Below are positions 1 through 6,323 of a DNA stretch of 14,465 nt, in pieces. Positions within the stretch are counted from its first letter, which is position 1. Each line of letters begins with the position of its first letter. A program made the position numbers and the translations under genes. The notes beneath the pieces were generated by a model, which did not search any database, had not been told where the DNA came from, and worked only from the letters and a program-made list of their open reading frames with translations. This DNA is from JALYUA01 sp038229875 (GTDB lineage Bacteria; Acidobacteriota; Thermoanaerobaculia; UBA5066; Gp7-AA6). Location: NCBI GenBank assembly GCA_038229875.1, contig JBBROA010000104.1, positions 1 through 14,465 of the forward strand, read 5' to 3'.

Positions 1-273
1 GCGGGTAGCTGGGCCGGCGCGCCCGGGCTGGTCCCGGCCACCGACCTGAGGCTTTCTTGGAACACATTTTCCGTGGCGGCCGCCGCGGCCGGGATGTCGC
101 GCCGATACGGCGGAATTCATTTCCGGACGGGCGACCTCGCGGGCCGCTCGGTGGGTCGCGTGGTCGGCGCCCTCGCGTGGAGCCGCGCCCGGGAGTTCTT
201 CGAGGGGCGGGCCTACGGAGCTGAGATCCTCCCGGTCCGGCGAGGCCGCGCGCCGGTGCTCGTCGTCCGGTAG
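1..273 (+). CDS. Vanadium-haloperoxidase/PAP2-type phosphatase family protein, C-terminal end (5' truncated by window)
   Basis: The frame is open from base 1 to the TAG at 271-273, so these 90 codons are the C-terminal end of a gene that starts outside the window. Codons 33-40 read SRRYGGIH. This is the SR-X5-H signature of vanadium haloperoxidases and PAP2 acid phosphatases; its Arg binds vanadate or phosphate and its His, six residues later, ligates vanadium or acts as the nucleophile. The following HFRTGD fits the bacterial vanadium-haloperoxidase-like group, where the sequence after the His is aromatic and then acidic. The other family motifs (K-X6-RP and PSGH) would lie upstream and cannot be checked. 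Whether it oxidises halides or hydrolyses phosphoesters cannot be told from this fragment. The protein ends about 50 residues after the His, as expected for a C-terminal motif. Confidence 0.75.
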   Translation, partial: AGSWAGAPGLVPATDLRLSWNTFSVAAAAAGMSRRYGGIHFRTGDLAGRSVGRVVGALAWSRAREFFEGRAYGAEILPVRRGRAPVLVVR

Positions 274-295
274 GGTCGGCCGAAGACGGCCGACC
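274..295 (+). terminator. Perfect 9-bp hairpin directly after the haloperoxidase stop codon
   Basis: GGTCGGCCG (274-282) and CGGCCGACC (287-295) pair perfectly around the loop AAGA. The left arm begins at the base after the TAG stop. There is no T-run afterwards; the next bases are ggccggcagagg, so this is not a classical intrinsic terminator. It may be a T-less terminator or a 3'-end-protecting stem that separates the first gene from trxC, which starts 33 nt later. Its position argues for a 3'-end function, which is inferred. Confidence 0.45.
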
Positions 296-328
296 GGCCG
301 GCAGAGGCATTGCTCGGAGTTCCGCACC

Positions 329-757
329 ATGATCCTCACCTGCCCCTCGTGCGGAAAAAAGAACCGGTCGCCCGCCGACCGCCTGACGGAAATGGGACGC
401 TGCGGCGCCTGCAAGGCCGAGATCTCTCCGGTCGGGCGGCCAATCGACGCCGACCCCGAGATCTTCCAGGAGATCACGAAAGGATCGAACGTCCCGGTGC
501 TCGTCGATTTCTGGGCAGCCTGGTGCGGACCCTGCCGGACCGCTGCCCCGGAAGTGGCGCGAACCGCGGCAGAAATGAAAGGCCGCGCCCTCGTGCTGAA
601 GGTGGACACCGAAAAGCACCCGCAACTCGCGGCCCAGTTCGGAGTGCAGAGCATCCCGAACTTCGCGGTCCTGAAAGGCGGAGTTCTGGTCTCGCAACAG
701 GCCGGTGTAGTCCCCAGCGCCCGGATGAAGGAGTGGTTGGTGAACGCGGGAGCGTAG
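329..757 (+). CDS. trxC: Thioredoxin 2, zinc-binding type (TrxC)
   Basis: A 142-aa cytoplasmic disulfide reductase, close to the length of Escherichia coli TrxC. The N-terminal extension has two CxxC pairs (Cys5/Cys8 and Cys25/Cys28), the zinc-binding module that distinguishes thioredoxin 2 from thioredoxin 1. The thioredoxin fold follows, with the redox motif WCGPC at 65-69 after VDFWAAW, and the conserved cis-proline at Pro110 in SIPNF (the usual residue after it is Thr; here it is Asn). Reduced by thioredoxin reductase, it would reduce protein disulfides; in characterised species the Zn form is linked to oxidative stress. The ATG at 329 has GGAG about 8 nt upstream, and starting here keeps the first CxxC intact. 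It lies downstream of the haloperoxidase-like gene behind a hairpin and converges on the GGDEF-EAL gene, with a structured repeat between them. Confidence 0.93.
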   Translation: MILTCPSCGKKNRSPADRLTEMGRCGACKAEISPVGRPIDADPEIFQEITKGSNVPVLVDFWAAWCGPCRTAAPEVARTAAEMKGRALVLKVDTEKHPQLAAQFGVQSIPNFAVLKGGVLVSQQAGVVPSARMKEWLVNAGA

Positions 758-834
758 AGCAGGCCCCCTTCCGATCTTTCCAGCCGCTTCAAACATCAAC
801 GGGCACGGCTACCAGTTCCCGCGTCCCTCACCAA

Positions 835-1067
835 CCCCTCTCCCCGCGCGCGGGCCCAGGGAGCAGAGCTGCTCTTCCTCCGAGATGGTGGCCAAGCTCG
901 CCCCGAGAGGAGTCTCCCGACCAGAGGGAGGGAGGAGCCTCTCGGGGCGGGAGCCGCAGCGAACGAAGGGACGAGGCGAGCGGTGGAGGCCGCATCCGGC
1001 CGACCCGCTCGCCGGTGCCGTTCGCCCAGAGGCGAACGGCACGTCCCGCAGTGAGCGGAGGCGACGG
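835..1067 (+). repeat. Dispersed structured intergenic repeat, copy 1
   Basis: This is the main content of the 310-base gap between trxC and the GGDEF-EAL gene; 758-834 shows nothing recognisable. Elements in order: a C-rich leader with an imperfect stem (838-863); a conserved run ending in AAGCTCG; stem P1, 899-910 with 938-949, 12 perfect pairs (arm CGCCCCGAGAGG), enclosing a smaller stem 914-918 with 930-934; the linker GGAGCCGCAGCGAACG; stem P2, GGCGAGCGG 975-983 with 1005-1013, enclosing GGCCG/CGGCC around CATC; stem P3, 1015-1026 with 1031-1042, 12 perfect pairs around CAGA; and the tail GTGAGCGGAGGCGACG (1051-1066). The tail ends one base before the TAA stop (1068-1070, minus strand) of the GGDEF-EAL gene. 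The same order recurs at 4820-5010 and 12158-12420. Open frames across it exist only because it is GC-rich. Confidence 0.85.
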
Positions 1068-3221
1068 TTATGCGTGCGCCGTCCACCGCTCCCGCTCTTC
1101 GGCGAGCAGCCCGTCCACCCGGTCGACGGGCAGCGGGTGGGAAAACCAGTATCCCTGCAGGGCGTCGCAGCCGCTTTCGCGCAGATATGCGAACTGTTCC
1201 TTCGTCTCGACGCCCTCTGCGATCACGTTCAGCTTGAGACCGTGCGCCATGGCGACGACGGCGCGCACGATGCCGCGGTCGGCGGAGTTCGTAACCACGT
1301 CAGTCACGAAGGAGCGGTCGATTTTCAGCGTCGTGACGGGGAAGCGCTTCAAGTACGACAACGACGAGTATCCGGTGCCGAAGTCATCGATCGACACGCC
1401 GACGTGCAGTTCGCGCAGCGCCATCAGGTTCGCGACTGTGATTTCCGCGTCTTCCATCGCGACGCCCTCGGTAATCTCGATTTCCAGAGTCTCCGGTTTC
1501 AACCCCGTCTCCGTCAGCGCCGCTTCCACACTCGAGATCAGGTTTCTCTCGTGAAACTGGCTCGGCGAGAGATTGATCGCCATCCGCAGGTCCGAAAAGC
1601 CCATGTCCTGCCAGGTGCGGGCCTGACGCGCGGCGCGAGAAAGCACCCAATCGCCGAGCGGAACCATCATCCCGGCCTTTTCGGCGACGTCGATAAACGC
1701 GCCCGGCATGATCAGCCCGCGTTCGGGGTGCTGCCAGCGCACGAGCGCTTCCATCTCGACGATCCGCCCGGTGGTCAACGACAGCACCGGCTGGTAGTGC
1801 AGGACGAGCTCGTCTTTCTCGATCGCCTGGCGCAGGCCGGCCCGAAGCGCCATGCGCTGGACCGCTTCCTCGGTCAGCTCGGGAATGCTCACCTGGTAGT
1901 TGTTCCGACCCTTGAACTTCGCGCGCTCCATCGCGTTGTCGGCGCTGCGCAGCAGGACTTCGGAATCCTGTCCGTCGTCGGGGTACACGGCCACGCCGAT
2001 GCTCGTGGTCAGATCGACGCGGCGGCCACCCGAGGAGAACGGCTGCGCAACGGCTTCGAGGACCTTGCGCGCGACCACGACGGCGTCTTCCGCGCGGCTG
2101 ATCTCGGGAAGCAGAACGATGAACTCGTCGCCGCCGATCCGCGCCACCGTGTCGTCCTCACGAACGCTTTCCGCGACGCGGCGAGCGACCTCCTGGAAAA
2201 TCACGTCTCCCGCCCGCTGACCGAACGCGTCGTTGACCGCCTTGAATAGGTCGAGGTCCAGAAAGAGGACGGCGAGCAGGCGCCCGCTCCGGCGCGCCCG
2301 GGTCAGGGAGACGTTCAACCGCTCCATGAGCAGCGCGCGATTGGGGAGCCCCGTAAGAGGGTCGTGCATTGACTGGAAGACGATCTGTTCTTCCGCCCGT
2401 TTGCGGTCGCTGATGTCGCGCGCGAAGAAGGCGACGCCCGTGAGCTCGCCGAGCTCGTCGCGAATCGGCGACGCGGAGACAGCGACCTCGACCCTGGTGC
2501 CGTCCTTGCGGAGCCGCTCCGTCTCGTAGCGAACGACGGTCTCGCCGTTCTCTATCCTCTTCAGGATGGCCGAGATCTCGCCCTGGCGGTCCTCCGGCTC
2601 GAGCAGCCCGATCGGCTGGCCGTCCATCTCGGAAGCCGAGTAGCCGTACATCGCGGCGGCGCCCGCGTTCCAGCTCGACACGCACCCGTCGGGAGTCGTC
2701 GAGATCACCGCGTCGTGGGACGACTCCATGATCGCGGCCATGCGGGAGAGAGTCGCTTCCCGGCGGCGCCTGTCGGTCACGTCCACCGCGACGGCCCCGA
2801 CGAGCGGGCGGCCCGAGTCGCCGCGCAGCGGGAACTTCAGGACGAGCCACTGGCGGCTGCCGTTCGCGCCCGGAAGGGTCTCCTCGACTTCGAGCATCGC
2901 ACCTGTGGCGAGCACGGTCTGGTCGTTTTTCGCGACCCGGCTGGCGACCAGTGCCGGGAGCCATTCCGCATCGGTCTTTCCGAGAAGCGATTGCCCCTTC
3001 TCGAAAAGGTTGCCGAAGCTGCGGTTGTAATAGATGAGCCGGCCGGCTTCGTCCTTCAGAAACTCAAGCGCGGGACTGTGGTCACGGAGCAGTTCGACCT
3101 GGCGGTCCCCCGCCGGGAGGGCGTCGGGGAAGGGCGGCCGGACCGCGAAATGATCGACTGAAAGCTCGAGGCCTTCAGACGAAGCGCGCGCTTGTCCCAT
3201 GCCGGCAAGGCGAACGACCAC
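1068..3221 (-). CDS. PAS-PAS-GGDEF-EAL cyclic-di-GMP turnover protein
   Basis: A 717-aa soluble protein with no membrane segment. PAS domain 1 covers about residues 42-155 and PAS domain 2, with its PAC end, about 160-277. The GGDEF diguanylate cyclase domain is about 280-445 and the EAL phosphodiesterase domain about 455-705. The cyclase motif GGDEF is intact at 363-367. An RxxD inhibitory site (Arg354 to Asp357) lies exactly five residues before it, as in product-inhibited cyclases. The EAL domain keeps EALVRW (491-496), NLSPSQF, EITE (582-585), DDFGTGYS (612-619), KIDRSFV (633-639), AEGVET and QGYWFSHPLP, so both halves look catalytically competent: synthesis of c-di-GMP from GTP and hydrolysis to pGpG. 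The PAS domains probably set which activity dominates. The GTG start at 3221 is preferred because AGGAGG sits 4 nt upstream; the next Met (residue 8) would be too far away. It is transcribed divergently from the aminotransferase gene. Confidence 0.95.
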   Translation of the reverse strand: MVVRLAGMGQARASSEGLELSVDHFAVRPPFPDALPAGDRQVELLRDHSPALEFLKDEAGRLIYYNRSFGNLFEKGQSLLGKTDAEWLPALVASRVAKNDQTVLATGAMLEVEETLPGANGSRQWLVLKFPLRGDSGRPLVGAVAVDVTDRRRREATLSRMAAIMESSHDAVISTTPDGCVSSWNAGAAAMYGYSASEMDGQPIGLLEPEDRQGEISAILKRIENGETVVRYETERLRKDGTRVEVAVSASPIRDELGELTGVAFFARDISDRKRAEEQIVFQSMHDPLTGLPNRALLMERLNVSLTRARRSGRLLAVLFLDLDLFKAVNDAFGQRAGDVIFQEVARRVAESVREDDTVARIGGDEFIVLLPEISRAEDAVVVARKVLEAVAQPFSSGGRRVDLTTSIGVAVYPDDGQDSEVLLRSADNAMERAKFKGRNNYQVSIPELTEEAVQRMALRAGLRQAIEKDELVLHYQPVLSLTTGRIVEMEALVRWQHPERGLIMPGAFIDVAEKAGMMVPLGDWVLSRAARQARTWQDMGFSDLRMAINLSPSQFHERNLISSVEAALTETGLKPETLEIEITEGVAMEDAEITVANLMALRELHVGVSIDDFGTGYSSLSYLKRFPVTTLKIDRSFVTDVVTNSADRGIVRAVVAMAHGLKLNVIAEGVETKEQFAYLRESGCDALQGYWFSHPLPVDRVDGLLAEERERWTAHA

Positions 3222-3321
3222 CAGACCTCCTGAACGTTCCAGACGGAGAGCTTCATCTCCCCCTCTTCCAATGTTCGCGCCATAAGTCTTCGGGTCGTGT
3301 TTTCAGTAACTTGGGGCCGGG

Positions 3322-3343
3322 CGTTGACGTTCCAGGGTCAACG
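3322..3343. promoter_or_regulatory. Dyad in the divergent promoter region, possible operator
   Basis: CGTTGAC (3322-3328) and GTCAACG (3337-3343) form a perfect 7-bp inverted repeat around an 8-base spacer. It sits in the 190-base region between the divergent GGDEF-EAL gene (start 3221) and aminotransferase gene (start 3412). The arm spacing fits a dimeric helix-turn-helix regulator. No regulator gene is next to it, so the operator role is inferred. A stem in the 5' leader of either transcript is the alternative. Confidence 0.4.
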
Positions 3344-3399
3344 GCTGGCACCTCCGGAAAGGGTCGCCTGACACAAAACGGCCGGGCCGCAGCCAGCGG

Positions 3400-3405
3400 T
3401 ATCCT
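3400..3405 (+). promoter_or_regulatory. Possible -10 box (TATCCT) for a leaderless aminotransferase mRNA
   Basis: TATCCT fits the TANNNT form of bacterial -10 boxes and ends 6 bases before the ATG at 3412. Transcription would then start at or next to the start codon, giving a leaderless mRNA. No Shine-Dalgarno sequence is visible before this ATG, which agrees. No convincing -35 hexamer is seen. Confidence 0.4.
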
Positions 3406-3411
3406 CGGCAA

Positions 3412-4677
3412 ATGAGCTCGATCCCGGCTCCCAGGGAAGCCCCCGGCGCGGCAAGCATCCCCGAAATCCGAGCCCGGTTTCCGGCGCTTTCGCGAAAAGA
3501 GGGCGGGCTTCCGGTCGCGTACTTCGACGGCCCGGGCGGGACTCAGGTCCCCCGCGGGGTGGTCGCGGCCATGGAGGAATACCTCTACGGCCACAACGCC
3601 AACACGCACTGGTCGTATCCGACGAGCTCGGAAACCGATGCGGAGATCTCCTCTGCACGCGCCGTAATGGCGGAGTTCGTCAACGGCGCGCCGGAGGAGA
3701 TTTCGTTCGGCGCGAACATGACGACACTGACGTTTCACCTCGCGCGCGCGCTCGGGCGCCGGTGGGGACCCGGCGATGAGATCGTCGTCACGGAGCTCGA
3801 CCACCACGCCAACGTCGACCCCTGGCGCGGTCTCGAAAACGAACGAGGCATCACCGTGCGCATAGCGGCGATGGATCCGCGCTCCGGACAGATCCTATCC
3901 GACGCTCTCGAGCGCGCCGTGACCGCGAGAACGAAGTTGATTGCGATCGGCGGCGCTTCGAATGCCCTCGGCACCGTGAACGATCTTCGTTTTGCGGCGG
4001 AGCTCGCGCGCGACCGGGGAGCTCTCCTGTTCGTCGACGCCGTGCATTCCGCGCCGCACCGGCTGTCCGACGTCCGCGCGATCGGCTGTGATTTTCTGGT
4101 CTGCTCGGCTTACAAGTTCTACGGCCCGCACATCGGCGTTCTCTGGACGCGGCGAGAGATCCTGGAGTCCCTGCAGGTGTCGAGACTCTCTCCGGCCCCC
4201 GACACCGCGCCCGAGAGGCTCGAGACGGGGACCCAGAACCACGAGGGAATCGTCGGAGCAGCGGCTGCGGTGGATTTCATCGCTTCACTCGGCGGAGGCG
4301 CGGCCGAGTCGCGCCGCGCCGGGCTGCAAAAGACGTTCGAGACGATGGAGGCCCGCGGCCGGGCGCTTTTTGCGAGACTCTGGTCCGGACTCGGCGCGCT
4401 GCCGGGCGTGACGCTCTACGGCCCCTCTCCGGAGACGCCGCGAACGCCGACTCTCTCGTTCAACGTGAAGGGACTCACTGCCCGGGATGTCGCCCGAGCC
4501 CTCGCGGGCCGGGCGCTCTTCCTCTCGCACGGGGACTTCTACGCCACGACGGCGATCGAACGCCTCGGCTGCGCATCAGAAGGCGTGGTGCGGGCCGGAT
4601 GCGCCTGCTACACCTCCGAAGACGAAGTCGACCGCCTCGTCGAAGGCGTGAGGGAGCTGGTCAGGGGTTCGCGCTGA
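3412..4677 (+). CDS. PLP-dependent class V aminotransferase, cysteine desulfurase-like family
   Basis: A 421-aa fold-type I PLP enzyme, about the usual size for SufS/CsdA-like proteins. YFDGPGGTQVP (38-48) is the N-terminal substrate-loop motif of a cysteine-desulfurase-like subfamily. His131/His132 lie in ELDHHANVDPW, where the base-stacking His is expected. Asp209 and His212 in VDAVHSAPH are the pyridine-nitrogen Asp and its partner. Lys235 in CSAYKFYGPHIG is the Schiff-base lysine. Near the C-terminus RAGCACYT (395-401) occupies the position of the SufS RxGHHCAQP loop; Cys397 or Cys399 could be the sulfur-accepting cysteine, but the alignment there is uncertain. A different elimination or transamination reaction on an amino-acid substrate is possible. 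No scaffold (SufU/IscU) or carrier gene is adjacent, so a housekeeping Fe-S role is not supported by context. The ATG has no Shine-Dalgarno sequence and may be leaderless. Confidence 0.88.
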   Translation: MSSIPAPREAPGAASIPEIRARFPALSRKEGGLPVAYFDGPGGTQVPRGVVAAMEEYLYGHNANTHWSYPTSSETDAEISSARAVMAEFVNGAPEEISFGANMTTLTFHLARALGRRWGPGDEIVVTELDHHANVDPWRGLENERGITVRIAAMDPRSGQILSDALERAVTARTKLIAIGGASNALGTVNDLRFAAELARDRGALLFVDAVHSAPHRLSDVRAIGCDFLVCSAYKFYGPHIGVLWTRREILESLQVSRLSPAPDTAPERLETGTQNHEGIVGAAAAVDFIASLGGGAAESRRAGLQKTFETMEARGRALFARLWSGLGALPGVTLYGPSPETPRTPTLSFNVKGLTARDVARALAGRALFLSHGDFYATTAIERLGCASEGVVRAGCACYTSEDEVDRLVEGVRELVRGSR

Positions 4678-4714
4678 CTGCGCGCGATTCTCAAAGGCGA
4701 CCAGCAGGCCTCAA

Positions 4715-4736
4715 CAGACGGACGCCCTAACGTCTG
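4715..4736. other. Short inverted repeat downstream of the aminotransferase gene
   Basis: CAGACG (4715-4720) and CGTCTG (4731-4736) pair around a 10-base loop, 38 nt after the aminotransferase stop. There is no T-run. It may be a weak 3'-end stem; chance is also possible at this length. Confidence 0.25.
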
Positions 4737-4819
4737 ACAGGTGAAGCGCTCATTTCCCCGCGCAGTAAGCTCCGCCACCCCTGAAGCGATGGCGCGGTCG
4801 ATCAGTCGCCACAGCTGCG

Positions 4820-5010
4820 CTTCCGCTGCGATGATGGCTAAGCTCGCATCGAGAGGAGTCTCCTGACCGAAGGGAAGGAGGAGCCTCTCGATGCGGGAGC
4901 CGCACCGAACGGAGGGACGAGGCCAGCGGTCGAGCCAACAGGCGAGCCGCTGGCCGGTGCGTCAGCGCGTTCCGGAGTGAGCGGAGGCGACGTTAGCGGA
5001 GGCGACGTTA
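4820..5010 (+). repeat. Dispersed structured intergenic repeat, copy 2 (shorter and diverged)
   Basis: This occupies the right-hand part of the 330-base gap between the convergent aminotransferase and phosphofructokinase genes; 4678-4819 holds only the short inverted repeat at 4715-4736. Stem P1 is 4845-4856 with 4884-4895 (arm CGCATCGAGAGG), again 12 perfect pairs, although two bases per arm differ from copies 1 and 3. The enclosed small stem is CTCCT/AGGAG instead of CTCCC/GGGAG. Stem P2 is GGCCAGCGG 4921-4929 with 4947-4955, 9 perfect pairs, with a reduced inner stem GCC/GGC around AACA. Stem P3 is absent and the C-rich 5' stem is not recognisable. The tail GTGAGCGGAGGCGACG is at 4977-4992, and its end is duplicated up to the TAA stop of the phosphofructokinase gene. 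Confidence 0.85.
4981..5010. repeat. 15-bp tandem duplication that contains the pfk stop codon
   Basis: GCGGAGGCGACGTTA occurs twice without a mismatch (4981-4995 and 4996-5010). The last three bases, read on the minus strand, are the TAA stop of the phosphofructokinase gene. Since the unit is 15 bases, the second copy supplies another in-frame TAA 15 nt downstream. The unit is the 3' tail of the structured repeat. Confidence 0.9.
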
Positions 5011-6198
5011 AAACGGCGACCGCCCCCACCGCGCCGTGAACCGCGGGCGAAACCGGGCCGCGTCGTAATCCGCCGCGACGTCGACCGTCCGCGCGCCGGC
5101 TTTGGGATCCGGCAGCTCGACGTGGTCGTAGACGCCCCGACGGAGGCAGACCATGCGTCCCATGTTTCCCTCCCGGATCAGCTCGACCGCGAGCGCCCCG
5201 AACGTGTTCGCGACGATCTTGTCGAAGGGGTCCGGATCTCCGCTGCGCAGGTCGTAGGTCAGGTCCTGGGTCCGCGAAGGAAGTCCGGTCAGGCGCGCGA
5301 CCGCCGCGGCGAGCGCCTCGCCGACGTTTTCCTTGTGGCGGTGGCCGAAACCGTCCGGCGCGCCGACCTCTTCGAGCTTGCCGCCCTTCCAGATCGCGCC
5401 CTCCGAGCAGAGCGCCATTGCATAGCGGCTCTTGTGCGAAGCGTGGTCCGCTGCCAGCGCGTCGGAGAGCTCCTGGAGGTCGAACCGGTGCTCCGGAATC
5501 AGACAGCGGATGTCCGAGACCGCCATCGCTGTCGCGAGCGCCGTGAACCCGGCGTCGCGGCCGAAGATCCGAAAAATTCCGATCGTTTCGTGTGAGCCGA
5601 GGTGCGTCCGCTGCCGGTTCAGGAACGTGACCGCCCGATGCACCGCGGTCGCGAACCCGATGCAGTAGTCGGTGCCGCGCACGTCGTTGTCCATCGTCTT
5701 CGGAATCGCCACCACGGGAAAGCCGCGGCCGTGCAGGGTCCGCGCGTACCCGAGCGTGTCGTCGCCCCCGATGGCTACGAGGCAATCGATTCCGAGCGCC
5801 GTCAGGTTTTCGATGACGACGTCCGTGAGATCGAAGTGTTCGGGCCCGGCGGCGCGCAGCTCCCTGCCTCCCGCGCGCAGGGGCTCGGGGACATTCTCGA
5901 GGCGCATGCGATCCGGACGCGTGCGCGAGGTGTGAAGAAACGTGCCGCCGGTCCTGTCCACCGTGCGCACCGTTTCGGCCGTCAGCGGAAGAGTCTCCGA
6001 AAACGTTCCCGACCCGGCGTCTCTCCGCATTCCGACCGCGCCCTTCCAGCCGCGCAGGATCCCGGTCACATTCGCGTCGGACGTCCCCGCCCGAAGCCAG
6101 CCCTGTTCCCGCGCGGCCGTATAGACCGACTTGATCGCCGCGTTCAACCCCGGAACGTCGCCGCCGCCAGTCAGAACCCCGATGTGTCTGCCACTCAT
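5008..6198 (-). CDS. pfp: 6-phosphofructokinase, pyrophosphate-dependent type by active-site residues
   Basis: A 396-aa cytoplasmic glycolytic enzyme that phosphorylates fructose 6-phosphate to fructose 1,6-bisphosphate. GGGDVPGLN (11-19) is the N-terminal phosphate-donor loop. Two residues predict the donor. GGDDT (144-148) has Asp147 where ATP enzymes have Gly (position 104 in E. coli PfkA). PKTMDND (166-172) has Lys167 where ATP enzymes have Gly (position 124). Asp with Lys at these sites is the mark of PPi-dependent enzymes, which are reversible and spare ATP. Asp170 is the catalytic base. GTFLHTSRTRP (85-95) and FGRDAG (212-217) are further family motifs. The ATG at 6198 has GGGAGG about 8 nt upstream. 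The C-terminus ends at WGRSPF and its TAA lies inside a duplicated repeat tail. The donor assignment rests on residues only. Confidence 0.9.
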   Translation of the reverse strand: MSGRHIGVLTGGGDVPGLNAAIKSVYTAAREQGWLRAGTSDANVTGILRGWKGAVGMRRDAGSGTFSETLPLTAETVRTVDRTGGTFLHTSRTRPDRMRLENVPEPLRAGGRELRAAGPEHFDLTDVVIENLTALGIDCLVAIGGDDTLGYARTLHGRGFPVVAIPKTMDNDVRGTDYCIGFATAVHRAVTFLNRQRTHLGSHETIGIFRIFGRDAGFTALATAMAVSDIRCLIPEHRFDLQELSDALAADHASHKSRYAMALCSEGAIWKGGKLEEVGAPDGFGHRHKENVGEALAAAVARLTGLPSRTQDLTYDLRSGDPDPFDKIVANTFGALAVELIREGNMGRMVCLRRGVYDHVELPDPKAGARTVDVAADYDAARFRPRFTARWGRSPF

Positions 6199-6323
6199 GG
6201 AGCGTCCTCCCGCTCCCCGAATGTCACTCGACAGGGAGCTAGAGGACGTTTTCAGCCGGCCGGATCGAAGTCAAGCTCGAAAAACGGCGCCAGCGAACGG
6301 CGGCCGCTCTCGTCGACACCGTG

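Noticed and set aside
796..1086. Small frames with similar translations (such as AAPAPRGSSLPLVGRLLSG) at 796-1086, 809-1042, 4750-4938, 12140-12358 and parts of 4838-5785 and 12219-12716
   Set aside because: The shared peptide comes only from the structured repeat being present three times; the compensatory changes preserve stems, not amino acids, and no ribosome sites were seen.
310..2249. Long plus-strand frames at 310-1554 and 885-2249
   Set aside because: They lie over trxC, the repeat and the antisense of the GGDEF-EAL gene, are rich in Arg and Ser without domains, and arise from high GC content.
4820..5010. Insertion sequence or transposon remnant
   Set aside because: No transposase frame, no terminal inverted repeats at the element ends and no convincing flanking target duplication; the 15-bp duplication lies inside the tail and not around the element.
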